A stretch of 64,000 nucleotides of DNA from a bacterium Scap17 (GCA_013376735.1 VINJ01000001.1:2232001-2296000), one strand, 5' to 3'; shown: positions 8,355 through 17,365, counted from the stretch's first letter. Notes: generated by a model from the letters alone, not told the origin. Made by a program: numbers and translations.

Positions 8355-9884
8355 TCAGTGCTTGCGCCAGTCCTCGAGCTTGTCGCTCAGCTGCTGACGA
8401 CGCGCTTCGGGCGATGCCAGCGTCTCGGACTGATGACCTTCCCCGAAGCGATTCTCGAGATAGTCCATTAGGTTGATCAGCTCATCGTCGGTCAGGCTGT
8501 CATTGAAGGCCGGCATGAAGACACTGTGGCCGTTGTTCTCACGCTGCACGCCATTGAGGATCGCCTGAGCCAGATTGTCCGGATAGACACTGCCGGTCAC
8601 GCTGTTGTGGAACAGCGACGGGTAGTAGCCATCCTGGGTGCCGGCACCATCCGCGCCGTGACACATGGCGCAGTGGCCCAGATACAGACGCACGCCAGGA
8701 GTTGCATCGGTCAGCTGACCTATCAGATCTTCATCATCGGGGCGCTTGTCCAGCGGCTGACCGCGCAGCAACAGCACGTCATCGGCCGGTGCGCCCTGAT
8801 TGAAGCGCGTGGCGACCTGCGGCTCGCTTTCGGCCTTGCGATCGCCGTCATTGACCGCCTCGCCCTGCTCGCCCTTGCCATCCACCGCCGGAATCGACTT
8901 CAGATAGACCGCGATGGCGCGCAGGTCATCTTCACTCATGTAACGCATGGAGTGTTCGACCACATCCGCCATCGGGCCGCCAGCCTGCGCCTTGCCCTTG
9001 AGGTTGCCGGTCGCCAGATAGGTCTGGATATCCTGCTCGCTCCAGCTGCCCAAGCCGTCCTTGTGATCAGGTGTCAGATTGAAGGCGCGCCAGCCTTCAA
9101 TCATCGCCCCACCCAGATAGCCTTCTTCTTCACCGGTCAGTGCTTTTTCCTGGAAGGCGAAGCCACGCTCGGTGTGACAGCTGCCACAGTGGCCCGGCCC
9201 CTGGACGAGGTAGGCGCCACGGTTCCAGTCGGCACTCTTCTCGGGGTCATCCTGCCACGGCTCCAGCGGCGAGAAGATCTCTTCCCACAGCGCCATCGGC
9301 CAGCGCATGTTGAGCGGGAACGGAATCTCGCTTTCGCGGTTGGGCGTGCCGCTCGGCGTGACTTCATGCATGTTCCAGGCGTAGAGCGCCTTGATGTCCT
9401 CATCCGTCAGACGGGCATAGGACGGGAACGGCATCGCCGGATAGAGGTTGTGGCCATCGGCAGCCTCGCCCTCGCGAAGCACACGGGTGTACTCCTCGAG
9501 GGTGTAGTTGCCGATGCCGTGCTCGGTGTCCGGGGTAATGTTGGTGGCGTAGATCTCACCCACCGGGGTCTCGAAGCCGAGACCACCGGCGTATTCATCG
9601 CCGTCCTCGGTGCTGTGACAGGCCGCACAATCACTGGCGCGTGCCATGTACAGCCCCTTCTCGATCAGCGCGGGGTCATTGGTGGCGGCCTTGTCGGCTT
9701 CCACCTGTCTGGCGTGCTCGTCCTCGCCGCTACCACAGGCGCTGAGCAACAAGGCGCTGGTGCCCACAATGGCGGCCAGGCGGACGGCACGGGTCAGGCG
9801 TGCGGGGCGAAGGGTCGGGCGGGCACCGCGACCTTTCTCATCAATGGCATCACGGGTGCCAGCAGTACGGACGTGCGGGACCAT
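8355..9884 (-). CDS. Three-haem cytochrome c subunit of a membrane flavo-dehydrogenase
   Basis: Electron-transfer subunit passing electrons from the flavoprotein encoded just upstream to the respiratory chain, as in gluconate 2-dehydrogenase and sorbitol/alcohol dehydrogenase complexes. Three CxxCH haem sites are visible: CAACH (residues 86-90), CGSCH (233-237) and CAMCH (405-409), each in its own cytochrome domain. The leader ends in a lipobox-like LLLSAC with Cys50, so it is probably a lipoprotein. The ATG at 9884 lies 2 bp after the upstream stop and has AGGAAA before it, so it is preferred over a longer frame to 9950 that would overlap. The 509-residue length is slightly above the usual 430-470. 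Last gene of a three-gene operon. Confidence 0.88.
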   Translation of the reverse strand: MVPHVRTAGTRDAIDEKGRGARPTLRPARLTRAVRLAAIVGTSALLLSACGSGEDEHARQVEADKAATNDPALIEKGLYMARASDCAACHSTEDGDEYAGGLGFETPVGEIYATNITPDTEHGIGNYTLEEYTRVLREGEAADGHNLYPAMPFPSYARLTDEDIKALYAWNMHEVTPSGTPNRESEIPFPLNMRWPMALWEEIFSPLEPWQDDPEKSADWNRGAYLVQGPGHCGSCHTERGFAFQEKALTGEEEGYLGGAMIEGWRAFNLTPDHKDGLGSWSEQDIQTYLATGNLKGKAQAGGPMADVVEHSMRYMSEDDLRAIAVYLKSIPAVDGKGEQGEAVNDGDRKAESEPQVATRFNQGAPADDVLLLRGQPLDKRPDDEDLIGQLTDATPGVRLYLGHCAMCHGADGAGTQDGYYPSLFHNSVTGSVYPDNLAQAILNGVQRENNGHSVFMPAFNDSLTDDELINLMDYLENRFGEGHQSETLASPEARRQQLSDKLEDWRKH

Positions 9885-9886
9885 GC

Positions 9887-11500
9887 TTATATTTCCTGTT
9901 CGAGCAGATCGGCAATACGCAGAGACAACGCCGCGATGGTCAGAGTGCAATTGACCGACCCGACGGTGGGCATGCTGCCCGAGCTGGCGACAAACAGGTT
10001 GTCATGGCCATGCACTCGGCAATCGCGATCCACCACGGAGTCTTTGGGGTTGTCTCCCATCAGGGTCGTACCGCAGATATGCTGGTTGTTGGAGAACTCA
10101 TCACGAAACGCGATGTCGGTACCTCCCATCAACTGAGCGATACGCGCATATTGTTCTCGGGTATGCGCGGCGCTTCGCTTGACGTACTCATCGATAGCAT
10201 AACGGAATTCCGGGCGCGGCAGGCCCAGAGCGTCGCGTTTTTTTGACGGCGTGATGCGATTGACAGCCTCTGGCAACAGCTCGTGGAAGCTATCGAACTG
10301 CACATAGCGGCTGGCGCGGTTATTGATCTGCGCCTGCAGATCCGCACCGAGCCTGAGCGGTGTTTCCGACAGCACCTCCGTCGTCATCTGTTGCGTGCGG
10401 GCAATGTTGGACAGATGCAGCTTCTTGGATGCGAAGTCCTTGCGGAAGTCGCCGTCGCGCCAGGTGATGATCGAGGTCATCTCCTGAGGGCCACGCCCGG
10501 CCCACAGCGGCTCATCGGCCAGAAAGCTCACCCCGGTGCCAGGATGGTCCATAAGATGCCGACCGACCATGTCGTTCTGGTTACCCACCCCATCGGGGGT
10601 ATGGGCGTTGACCGACATCTGCATCAGCTTGGGCGTCTCGATGCCATTGGCCGCCAGCACCACCCGCGCCGCACTCAGGCGATGCTGCTTGCCGTCGGGG
10701 TCCAGATAGCGCACCTCGCGAATCTTGCCACTGGCGTCGCTTTCCAGATGATGCACGATGGCATTGTCGATCAACCTGGCGCCGGCACGTTCGGCCTTCT
10801 CGACATGGATGATGCCGGAGTACATAGCACCGATCGGGCAGATAGGCATGCAGTTGTTGTTGCCGCAGCAGGTCGGGCGCTCATCATAGGGGCGGCTGTT
10901 GCGCGCCACCGGCTCGGTGACCATGTCGAAGCCGTGGGGATTGATGCGCTCGCTGACCCGCCGCTCGTTCCACGACAGCGGCAGCGGTGCCATCGGATAC
11001 TCGGCGCTGCGCGGGCTGCCCAGATCGACATCATTCGGCCCCCACACACCCAGCGCGACCTCGGCGCGGAAGTAATAGTCTTCCAGATCGTCATAGCCGA
11101 TCGGCCAGTCACGCCCGACGCCATACTCGCTCTTCATACGGAAATCACTGGGCAGGAAGCGCCAGGCCGAGGCCGCCCAATGCCAAGTGGTACCGCCGAC
11201 GGCGCGGATATACTGGGCGTCATAGGGCTGCTCGCCCTTCTGCACCAGATAGTCGGCATTCTTGCCGTAGAGCATCGGATGGGGCGCCGCCTTGCTGGCA
11301 GGATAGGGCCCCATGAAGTCCATCTTGTTGGCCTGGTTGCGGAAGCGCTCGACGATCTGCCAGCGCTGCATGCGCGGGCCGGCTTCCAGCATGATGACCG
11401 ACTTGCCGGCCTCGGCCAGGCGATGTGCGATCAGGGCACCGGCGACGCCGGACCCCACCACGATCACATCGGCATCATACGCACGGGATTCCTCGGCCAT
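9887..11500 (-). CDS. GMC-family FAD dehydrogenase, large subunit (gluconate 2-dehydrogenase type)
   Basis: FAD-dependent sugar or sugar-acid oxidoreductase, the catalytic subunit of the complex. The N-terminal Rossmann motif is VIVVGSGVAGALIAHRLAEAG (residues 12-32). A Cys-rich segment (TCCGNNNCMPICP) matches the iron-sulphur-cluster region of gluconate 2-dehydrogenase-type flavoproteins. The C-terminal GMC signature region reads CGTTLMGDNP through GSVNCTLT. It has 537 residues and no signal peptide of its own; in this family export is carried by the Tat signal on the small subunit, encoded upstream at 11654-12202. The ATG at 11500 has a strong GAGGAG. Substrate could be gluconate, glucose, sorbitol or 2-ketogluconate. 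Confidence 0.9.
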   Translation of the reverse strand: MAEESRAYDADVIVVGSGVAGALIAHRLAEAGKSVIMLEAGPRMQRWQIVERFRNQANKMDFMGPYPASKAAPHPMLYGKNADYLVQKGEQPYDAQYIRAVGGTTWHWAASAWRFLPSDFRMKSEYGVGRDWPIGYDDLEDYYFRAEVALGVWGPNDVDLGSPRSAEYPMAPLPLSWNERRVSERINPHGFDMVTEPVARNSRPYDERPTCCGNNNCMPICPIGAMYSGIIHVEKAERAGARLIDNAIVHHLESDASGKIREVRYLDPDGKQHRLSAARVVLAANGIETPKLMQMSVNAHTPDGVGNQNDMVGRHLMDHPGTGVSFLADEPLWAGRGPQEMTSIITWRDGDFRKDFASKKLHLSNIARTQQMTTEVLSETPLRLGADLQAQINNRASRYVQFDSFHELLPEAVNRITPSKKRDALGLPRPEFRYAIDEYVKRSAAHTREQYARIAQLMGGTDIAFRDEFSNNQHICGTTLMGDNPKDSVVDRDCRVHGHDNLFVASSGSMPTVGSVNCTLTIAALSLRIADLLEQEI

Positions 11501-11653
11501 GCAGGATTCTCCTCGGGAAATTGGGAACAGCAACAGGAGCGGTCAGGACGCCCCTGGAAGATCTGGCACGCAGGCGATGTCAGAAGCGGAGGTCTCAGCA
11601 CGGACCCGAGGCCCTACCATCCGTCACGCGCAGATCTGAAGAAAGCGTGCCAG

Positions 11654-12202
11654 TCAGGCCTTGGGTGCCTCGGCCCAGAACCCCGGACGGTTGGGGCAAT
11701 AGGTACGCACCACCTGCACATCGCGCGGCCCGGCATACATGCCAGCGCGCTCGAAGGCGATGACCTCGGCGGCGGGGTCACTGATCGACTTGCCGACCGT
11801 GCCGAGCATCCAGGCCTGCAGCAGACGGCGCACCAGCGCCATTTCGCCGTCGCTCAGGTCTTCCTTTGTCACGTACTCTCGCGACTCGCCCAGGGCCAGC
11901 AAGCGGGTCTTGAGGGCCGGCAACCTGCCGACACCGGGCACTCCCTCGGCCGGAATTCTCGCCAGCGCCTCGAAGTAGCGCTGGCCCAGCCGCTCATCCA
12001 GGGCCTTGTCGCTGAGCAGCCAGCGCGACAGGACCATGAACGTCGCGAAGGCACTGTCATCCTGCGTCTGTTGCTCGTCAGCGACTGTATCGGCTAGGGC
12101 CTGAAGGGACAGGCCGCCAAACACGGCAATGCCTGCCCCACCAAGCCCCAGCTTCAATAGCTGGCGACGTGAAGAATCAGTAGCGCTCTGGGATGTCGAC
12201 AT
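11654..12202 (-). CDS. Gluconate 2-dehydrogenase subunit 3-like protein with Tat signal
   Basis: Small subunit of the flavo-dehydrogenase, expected to carry the flavoprotein across the membrane via the Tat system. The N-terminus has a twin-arginine motif (SSRRQLLKLGLGGAG) and an ALA end near residue 36. The rest is a 150-residue helical domain ending in YCPNRPGFWAEAP. The ATG at 12202 has GGGAGGG just upstream; the frame extends to 12367 but that part has no family features. First gene of the operon; the next gene begins 153 bp further on. Subunit assignment rests on size, Tat signal and gene order. Confidence 0.85.
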   Translation of the reverse strand: MSTSQSATDSSRRQLLKLGLGGAGIAVFGGLSLQALADTVADEQQTQDDSAFATFMVLSRWLLSDKALDERLGQRYFEALARIPAEGVPGVGRLPALKTRLLALGESREYVTKEDLSDGEMALVRRLLQAWMLGTVGKSISDPAAEVIAFERAGMYAGPRDVQVVRTYCPNRPGFWAEAPKA

Positions 12203-12704
12203 GCGGCCCTCCCGGACAATGAATGGTTCACCCGACGCCAGCGCACCGCGCGCTAGGCGGTCATGCCATCTAAGCTGCACTCGAACAGCACACAGGCAGA
12301 TTTTGAGCGGTTTTGAACAGCTCTTGCGAAGCCCTTGCACAGGGTTTGATGAATAGCATGGTAACAAGCGCCATCACGTTATAGACAAACGTATAATGAA
12401 CAAGGAATTCCTGTTTAAGCAACTCCAGAGGCTTGCTTCGCGCAACCCAGCGCGCTCACAAGCAAACGCTTGCTGTTGGCCTACCGACAAGGGTCGGTCG
12501 AAACCGCGAGAGTTATCAGCGGATGCCTACGGATGCCGATGCCTGACGGAAGAATCATCCGCGCCTGTCTCTCGCTCACCGGCAGTTCCCTGACTGTGCT
12601 CGGCGCAGTAGGATGTGGGGCAAAGGCAGCAGCTGTGGCCAGACTGGCTCGCTCACGCGCCGACGCACGCGCCGCCCATCACTCGACTTCAGGGAAGACT
12701 CGCC
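12203..12704. other. Intergenic region between divergent genes
   Basis: About 500 bp between the dehydrogenase operon (minus) and a lipoprotein gene (plus). It is locally AT-richer near 12300-12410, with a plus-strand TATAAT at 12392-12397 that could be a -10 box but lacks a good -35. Short open frames here lack coding character. Promoters for both sides are probably here, but I cannot place them firmly. Confidence 0.4.
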
Positions 12705-13244
12705 ATGCTTCGTCACTTGCGTACTCCACTCGCTCTGCTCATGAGCACCGCCGTTCTTGCCGGGTGTGAAAGCGCCTCGCGCATGGCCGACAGCATTTCG
12801 CTGCCGGACTTCGGCTCTTCGCAGTCCGAACAGGGCGAGCAGCGCGTCCAGCGCACGGTCGCCTTCCCGGAGGCGGAGTACGCCAAGCTCGACAAGACCG
12901 GCACCTCGGTGATCAAGGGCCGCATGTCCTATGAGTGGCAGGGCCAGACAATCTACGCCAACCGGGCGGGCATCTCGATCGCGCCGGTCACCACCTACTC
13001 CGCAGAAGCCGCGGAACTGGCGCTGGCGGGCAAGACGGCGTCTCGCGCCGACCCGCGTGCCCAGGCCTATACCCACATCGTGCGCACTGACAGCAATGGC
13101 TACTTCAATGCCACTGGCCTGCCATCCGGCACCTTCTATGTCGCCGGTGTCATCCAGTTGCCGGACGGCACACGCAGCCCGCTGATTCTCAGTCAAGTGC
13201 AGGTCGGTCGCGGCCAGACCCGCAGCATCGAGCTGAGCCGCTGA
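12705..13244 (+). CDS. Predicted lipoprotein with carboxypeptidase-regulatory-like fold
   Basis: A 179-residue envelope protein. The leader MLRHLRTPLALLMSTAVLAGC ends in a clear lipobox, with lipidated Cys21. The C-terminal part (DSNGYFNATGLPSGTFYVAG, then LPDGTRSPL and a final VEL-like strand) resembles the small beta-sandwich repeats of carboxypeptidase-regulatory or SdrD-B type, often used for adhesion or stability. AGGGA lies upstream of the ATG at 12705; a longer frame from 12615 would bury the lipobox and is rejected. Function unknown. An AraC regulator follows 54 bp downstream. Confidence 0.75.
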   Translation: MLRHLRTPLALLMSTAVLAGCESASRMADSISLPDFGSSQSEQGEQRVQRTVAFPEAEYAKLDKTGTSVIKGRMSYEWQGQTIYANRAGISIAPVTTYSAEAAELALAGKTASRADPRAQAYTHIVRTDSNGYFNATGLPSGTFYVAGVIQLPDGTRSPLILSQVQVGRGQTRSIELSR

Positions 13245-13298
13245 TACCCTCTTGCTCTCCATGCTGCCCTTGTATCGCCGGATGATGGCCACCGCTCG

Positions 13299-14033
13299 AT
13301 GACGACACTCTCGCTGCGCGCCTATACCCCACAGGCCACGGTCCATGACCACGACCACCACCAGCTGGTGCTGCCGATCCGCGGCCATCTCGATATCCAG
13401 GTCGGCAGCCATCACGGCACCGTGGTCACCGGCGAGTGCGTCATCATTCGCCCCAGGGAATCGCACCTGTTTCATGCCAAGGACGCCGCGCGTTTCATCG
13501 TCGCTGACCTGGACACCCTGCCCGACAATCTCGCGGCTTCACAACGCGTGGTGTTCTCGATCAGCACCCTGCTGATGAACTACCTGCTGTTTCTCGAAGC
13601 GCAGCTGCAGGGTGAGGTCGACAAGCACATCGATCAGCTCTCCATCGCGCTGTTTCTCGGCCTGCTGGAGAAGCAGACCTGTGATCAGCGCGTCGATCGT
13701 CGTCTGCTCAGAGTGCTCGACGTCATGAACGCGCAGCTGGCCCAGCCCCACGACGTGGCATCACTGGCCAGACTCGCCCACCTGAGCCCGACCCAGTTTC
13801 ACAAGGTGTTTCGCGACAATCTGGGCGTCAGCGTCAAGCAGTACCTGACCGCCAGACGCATGGAGCGCGCGCGGGCGCAGTTGATCCACACCGATCTCAG
13901 CGTCCAGCAGGTCGCCGAGGCCGTCGGCTATCAGAACCTTTCCGCCTTCTCGCGGCGCTTTTCCTGCTACTTCGGCCAGTCGCCACGCGATATGACGCGC
14001 CAGTATTCGAGCCTCACTCCCCCGGATGACTGA
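13299..14033 (+). CDS. AraC-family transcriptional regulator
   Basis: A 244-residue regulator with an N-terminal cupin-like sensor (HDHDHHQLVLPIRGHLDIQ, residues 17-35, with clustered histidines) and a C-terminal double-HTH AraC domain at about 140-238. The second HTH carries the hallmark VAEAVGYQNLSAFSRRFSCYFGQSPRD. It lies directly upstream of two paralogous DMT transporters in the same orientation and probably controls them; that assignment is from position only. The start has a weak ribosome binding site. Confidence 0.88.
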   Translation: MTTLSLRAYTPQATVHDHDHHQLVLPIRGHLDIQVGSHHGTVVTGECVIIRPRESHLFHAKDAARFIVADLDTLPDNLAASQRVVFSISTLLMNYLLFLEAQLQGEVDKHIDQLSIALFLGLLEKQTCDQRVDRRLLRVLDVMNAQLAQPHDVASLARLAHLSPTQFHKVFRDNLGVSVKQYLTARRMERARAQLIHTDLSVQQVAEAVGYQNLSAFSRRFSCYFGQSPRDMTRQYSSLTPPDD

Positions 14034-14146
14034 CTGAATGACCGACTCGATCATCTGAACAACCAATTGGGTACCCGAGCCCGACAGTCAATCACCGCAC
14101 TCCGGTGGTATATGATGTTTTGCTTCTCCTGGCAGATAAGAGCGTA

Positions 14147-14157
14147 GTTTCAGCACA
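14147..14157 (+). promoter_or_regulatory. Shared 11-mer upstream of the first DMT gene
   Basis: GTTTCAGCACA starts 77 bp before the ATG of the transporter at 14224. The identical 11-mer starts 79 bp before the paralog's ATG (15463-15473). Candidate binding half-site for the adjacent AraC protein, or duplicated promoter DNA. Confidence 0.45.
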
Positions 14158-14223
14158 ATATATCCTCGCGATGAGGCGTAATCTCGTGCACACCGAGACA
14201 CACTTCATTGCGAGCCATCCACC

Positions 14224-15381
14224 ATGCAGCACTCCTTCTCCCGGACGCCCTTCCGCCCAGCGCTGGAACGCCAGATCGGCAATCTTTCCGTCCTCACGGC
14301 CGCCCTGCTATGGGGCACGACCGGCACCGCCGCCCACTTCAATCAGGATGTCAGCCCGTTGGTCACCGGCGCCTTCGCCATGGGCTTTGGCGGCATTCTG
14401 CAGGCTGTGCTGTCGCGACGAATCCTCCATGAGGAGCTGGCCGCCCTGCTGGTCAACAAGCATCTCGTGCTGTGGGCAGCACTGTTCATCATCGTCTACC
14501 CGCTGGCCTTCTATTCGGCCATGGAATACACCGGCGTCGCGATGGGCACCGTGATCACCATCGCCACGGCGCCGTTGGCGGCAGCGGTGCTGGAATATGT
14601 GCTGGATCGCAAGCGCGTCAGTGCGCGCTGGTACGCGGCGCTGATGCTGGGCATGGCCGGCGTGGGGCTGATGGCCATGGGGGAGACACGCCTGGCGGAC
14701 ACGGCGGCAAACGCCACTGCCAGCGGCGTTGCCAGCGAGAGCCGCAAGCTCATCGGTATCGGGCTGGGCGTGCTGGCCGGCGCGAGCTACGCCACCTATT
14801 CGCTGCTTGCCAGACGCATGATGCTGCTGGGCGTGCATCGCCGTGCAGCCATGGGGGCGATGTTCGGCTGTGCCGGCGTCCTGCTGTTGATCGGCCTGGT
14901 CATCAGCTGCCTGTTCCTCGATCCGCGCCTGTTTGCCACGCCGGTGAATTCGGCGGTTGCCATCTACATGGCGCTGATCCCGATGCTGCTGGCCAGCCTC
15001 ATATTCGGACGCGGGCTCGCCAGCGTGCCAATCAGCCGGGTGACAGTCCTGACCATGTTCGAGCCATTGGTGGCGGGCCTGTTGGCCGTCATCGTGGTCG
15101 GCGAGCAGTTCACACTGATGGGGGCCATCGGCATGGTGCTGATCATGACCTGCCTGATGCTGCAACTGCGTCCGCAGGCAACGCAGGCGCCGATGGCCAG
15201 CCCGCAGGCAGACCTCGCGGCCTGGACGACACCTGACACGGCCTGCGACGCTCAAGCTGATACACACGTCGACACTGCCCACTGGGGTAAGCGTGATCCG
15301 TGGAGCGATACCGAGCATGGCCGCGATACCAAGCAAGGGTCGGAGCAAGAAACGGCGCCATGGCAGCGTCACGACGCCTGA
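14224..15381 (+). CDS. DMT/EamA-family transporter (paralog 1)
   Basis: Ten-helix drug/metabolite transporter with two EamA repeats. The N-terminal signature ALLWGTTGTAAHFNQDVSPL is nearly identical to that of the next gene, as are ITIATAPLAAA and the YATYSLLARRMM segment of the second repeat, so the two are tandem paralogs. The protein has 385 residues against about 300 for the family. The excess is a polar, low-complexity C-terminal tail from about residue 315, lacking in paralog 2. Members export amino acids or metabolites; here the substrate is unknown. An AraC gene precedes it. Confidence 0.85.
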   Translation: MQHSFSRTPFRPALERQIGNLSVLTAALLWGTTGTAAHFNQDVSPLVTGAFAMGFGGILQAVLSRRILHEELAALLVNKHLVLWAALFIIVYPLAFYSAMEYTGVAMGTVITIATAPLAAAVLEYVLDRKRVSARWYAALMLGMAGVGLMAMGETRLADTAANATASGVASESRKLIGIGLGVLAGASYATYSLLARRMMLLGVHRRAAMGAMFGCAGVLLLIGLVISCLFLDPRLFATPVNSAVAIYMALIPMLLASLIFGRGLASVPISRVTVLTMFEPLVAGLLAVIVVGEQFTLMGAIGMVLIMTCLMLQLRPQATQAPMASPQADLAAWTTPDTACDAQADTHVDTAHWGKRDPWSDTEHGRDTKQGSEQETAPWQRHDA

Positions 15382-15462
15382 CGACCAGGGATTTGTTGGC
15401 AAGTGGGAGTGAGCGCCCTGATCGGCAGCCAGCTGGCGCGGCAACTCAACTCCCCGAAAGTG

Positions 15463-15473
15463 GTTTCAGCACA
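15463..15473 (+). promoter_or_regulatory. Shared 11-mer upstream of the second DMT gene
   Basis: GTTTCAGCACA, identical to 14147-14157 and at almost the same distance from the start codon. Confidence 0.45.
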
Positions 15474-15541
15474 CTTTTGCCAAGACTCATGCGGCGACTG
15501 AGAACGGCCAAGGGATTGGCAAGATACGCAAGGACATCACC

Positions 15542-16534
15542 ATGACAACCACTCGCACTGATATCGCGGCCTCTTCAAGGTCGACCGGCATGGGTAGCCT
15601 GGCCGTTCTGTTTGCCGCGCTGCTGTGGGGTACCACCGGCACGGCGGCCCACTTCAATCAGGATGTCAGTCCGCTGGCGACTGGCGCCTTCGCCATGGGC
15701 GTCGGCGGCTTGCTACAGGCAGTGATCGCGCGGCCCAATATCATGGGCTGTCTGGGCCTGTTGCTGGCGCAGAAGAGCCGGGTGTTGCTCGGCGCCGTGT
15801 GTGTCGTCATCTACCCGCTGGCCTTCTATTCCTCGATGCATCTGGCCGGCGTCGCCATCGGCACGGTGATCACCATCGCCACGGCACCACTGGCCGCGGC
15901 GATTCTGGAGCGCCTGTTCGGCCACCACCGACTCACGCTGAGCTGGTATCTCAGCCTCGCGCTGGGCATTGCCGGTGTGGTGATGATGGCGATGGGCGAA
16001 ACGGCCACTCATGGCGGAGACATTGCCACCATCAGCGCCAGCGGCGACCCGATGGCGACAGGGTCAGTGAGCGTGCCTGACGCTGACTGGCAACGCCTGG
16101 CCGGCATCGTGCTGGGCATCATCGCCGGCACGACCTACGCCGCCTATTCACTGATCGCCCGGCGCATGATGGACCATGGCACCCACGCCCGCGCTGCCAT
16201 GGGCAGCCTGTTCGGCGTCGCCGGTATCGCGTTGATCGCAGGCCTGGGCCTCAGCATGCTGGTGGCCGACCCGCGCCTGTTCGCCACCCCCGGCAACACA
16301 TCGGTCGCGCTCTACATGGCACTGGTGCCGATGTTCCTCGGCTATATCGCCTTCGGCTACGGCTTGAAGACCGTCGCCGCCAGCAAGGCCACCCTGCTCA
16401 CCCTGTTCGAACCGCTGGTCGCCGCGCTGCTCGCCGTGACCTTCGTCGGGGAACATATCGCACCGCTCGGCTGGCTCGGCATGGCGCTGATCGCTGTCTG
16501 TCTGGTAATTCAGGTGAAGCCAGCAACCGCCTGA
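15542..16534 (+). CDS. DMT/EamA-family transporter (paralog 2)
   Basis: A 330-residue, ten-helix EamA transporter, tandem paralog of the preceding gene. Shared stretches include LLWGTTGTAAHFNQDVSPL, VIYPLAFYSSMH, TIATAPLAAAILE and YAAYSLIARRMMDHG. It ends soon after the tenth helix with the ordinary short tail. The 160-bp gap from paralog 1 and the shared upstream 11-mer suggest each copy has its own promoter. A strong terminator follows at 16579-16613. Substrate unknown. Confidence 0.87.
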   Translation: MTTTRTDIAASSRSTGMGSLAVLFAALLWGTTGTAAHFNQDVSPLATGAFAMGVGGLLQAVIARPNIMGCLGLLLAQKSRVLLGAVCVVIYPLAFYSSMHLAGVAIGTVITIATAPLAAAILERLFGHHRLTLSWYLSLALGIAGVVMMAMGETATHGGDIATISASGDPMATGSVSVPDADWQRLAGIVLGIIAGTTYAAYSLIARRMMDHGTHARAAMGSLFGVAGIALIAGLGLSMLVADPRLFATPGNTSVALYMALVPMFLGYIAFGYGLKTVAASKATLLTLFEPLVAALLAVTFVGEHIAPLGWLGMALIAVCLVIQVKPATA

Positions 16535-16578
16535 TCTAACCGAGCGGCACGACGAGGTGTTACCGAATGCAAAAAGCA

Positions 16579-16613
16579 CAAAGCCCCAGCCTGAGTGTCA
16601 GGCTGGGGCTTTG
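16579..16613. terminator. Terminator between the DMT gene and higA
   Basis: A 16-bp perfect stem (CAAAGCCCCAGCCTGA / TCAGGCTGGGGCTTTG) with a 3-nt loop lies between converging genes. The T-runs are short, but the stem is very stable. Confidence 0.85.
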
Positions 16614-16678
16614 TATTGCTGGGCATAAGCTCTCGGGCTCACGCCATCTCAATCACTCGCCGTGAAGCGCGCAGGACG

Positions 16679-17008
16679 TCAATGCGAGGCAAGCTCGGTG
16701 GCATCAACTTGCGGCGTTATGCGACGCACGCCCTTGGCATCCTGCGCGTAGGCACGATGTCGCACATCCCAGAGCTCTACGGCATGCTGGATGTTGAGCC
16801 AGAACTCCGGCGTATTGCCTAGCGCAGCCGCCAGCTTGATGGCCATCGGGGCCGTCAAGGTGCCCTTGTCATGCACGATACGACTCAAGGTATTTCTGTG
16901 CACTCCCATCGCCTCGGCCAGGGTGCGAATGTCGATGCCCATCGGCTCCAGAAACTCTGCCGTCAACATCTCGCCTACCGTCAGTGGTCGCCGCTGAGTA
17001 TTTCTCAT
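16679..17008 (-). CDS. higA: HigA-family antitoxin
   Basis: DNA-binding antitoxin that neutralises the toxin encoded just upstream and represses the pair. The 109-residue protein begins MRNTQRRPLTVGEMLTAEFLEP and has the XRE-type HTH at about residues 25-75 (TLAEAMGVHRNTLSRIVHDKG), then the HigA segment TPEFWLNIQHAVELWDVR. A very strong GAGGAGG precedes the ATG at 17008; the longer frame to 17122 would run into the toxin gene. The toxin gene ends 14 bp before. The toxin-first order is that of higBA loci. Confidence 0.93.
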   Translation of the reverse strand: MRNTQRRPLTVGEMLTAEFLEPMGIDIRTLAEAMGVHRNTLSRIVHDKGTLTAPMAIKLAAALGNTPEFWLNIQHAVELWDVRHRAYAQDAKGVRRITPQVDATELASH

Positions 17009-17022
17009 CACTGCTACCTCCT

Positions 17023-17316
17023 CTAGCCCTTGTAAGCATGCGGGTCTAGATATGTTTGATGGGCAATCCCTGCCTCCCATCGAAAGATGAGTCGATACTG
17101 CTTGTTGACGCGAATCGAGCAATAACCTGCGAGATTGCCCTGTAGATGCTCGAAACGATTGCCTGGCGGAATCCTCAGATCAGACTCCTGGCTTGCGGCA
17201 TCGAGAATCTGCAACTTGCGATAGAGCGAACTGGAGAGCGCCGCAGGTATCTTGCGGTGACCAACATCTCGCTCGTAGAAGCTCTCGAGCCACTCATCCC
17301 TGAATTCCACCGCCAT
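17023..17316 (-). CDS. higB: HigB-family mRNA-cleaving toxin
   Basis: RelE/ParE-superfamily ribosome-dependent endoribonuclease toxin. The 97-residue, basic protein matches HigB throughout: RKIPAALSSSLYRKLQILDAA, the PPGNRFEHLQGNLAGYCSIRVN core and the terminal QYRLIFRWE with YLDPHAYKG. An AAGGTG lies before the ATG. It is first in the operon, with the antitoxin 14 bp downstream. The promoter is directly visible at 17337-17365, with a palindromic operator in its spacer. It appears intact and is presumably active. Confidence 0.94.
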   Translation of the reverse strand: MAVEFRDEWLESFYERDVGHRKIPAALSSSLYRKLQILDAASQESDLRIPPGNRFEHLQGNLAGYCSIRVNKQYRLIFRWEAGIAHQTYLDPHAYKG

Positions 17317-17336
17317 GGCAGCACCTTTTTCCCCTC

Positions 17337-17365
17337 ATTCTATGCACAACCATGTTGTGCATCAA
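17337..17365 (-). promoter_or_regulatory. higBA sigma-70 promoter with palindromic operator
   Basis: On the minus strand: -35 TTGATG, a 17-bp spacer, -10 TAGAAT. A perfect 9-bp-arm palindrome (ATGCACAAC CAT GTTGTGCAT on the plus strand, 17342-17362) fills the spacer and overlaps both boxes, so HigA binding would block RNA polymerase directly. Confidence 0.82.

Noticed and set aside
8526-10136. 536-codon plus-strand frame opposite the cytochrome gene
   Set aside because: It is a shadow of the three-haem cytochrome gene, with no signal or domain of its own.
10283-12097. 604-codon plus-strand frame opposite the dehydrogenase operon
   Set aside because: It is antisense to two genes with haem/FAD/Tat motifs and clear ribosome binding sites. 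Its product has no recognisable domain; long antisense frames are common in GC-rich DNA.
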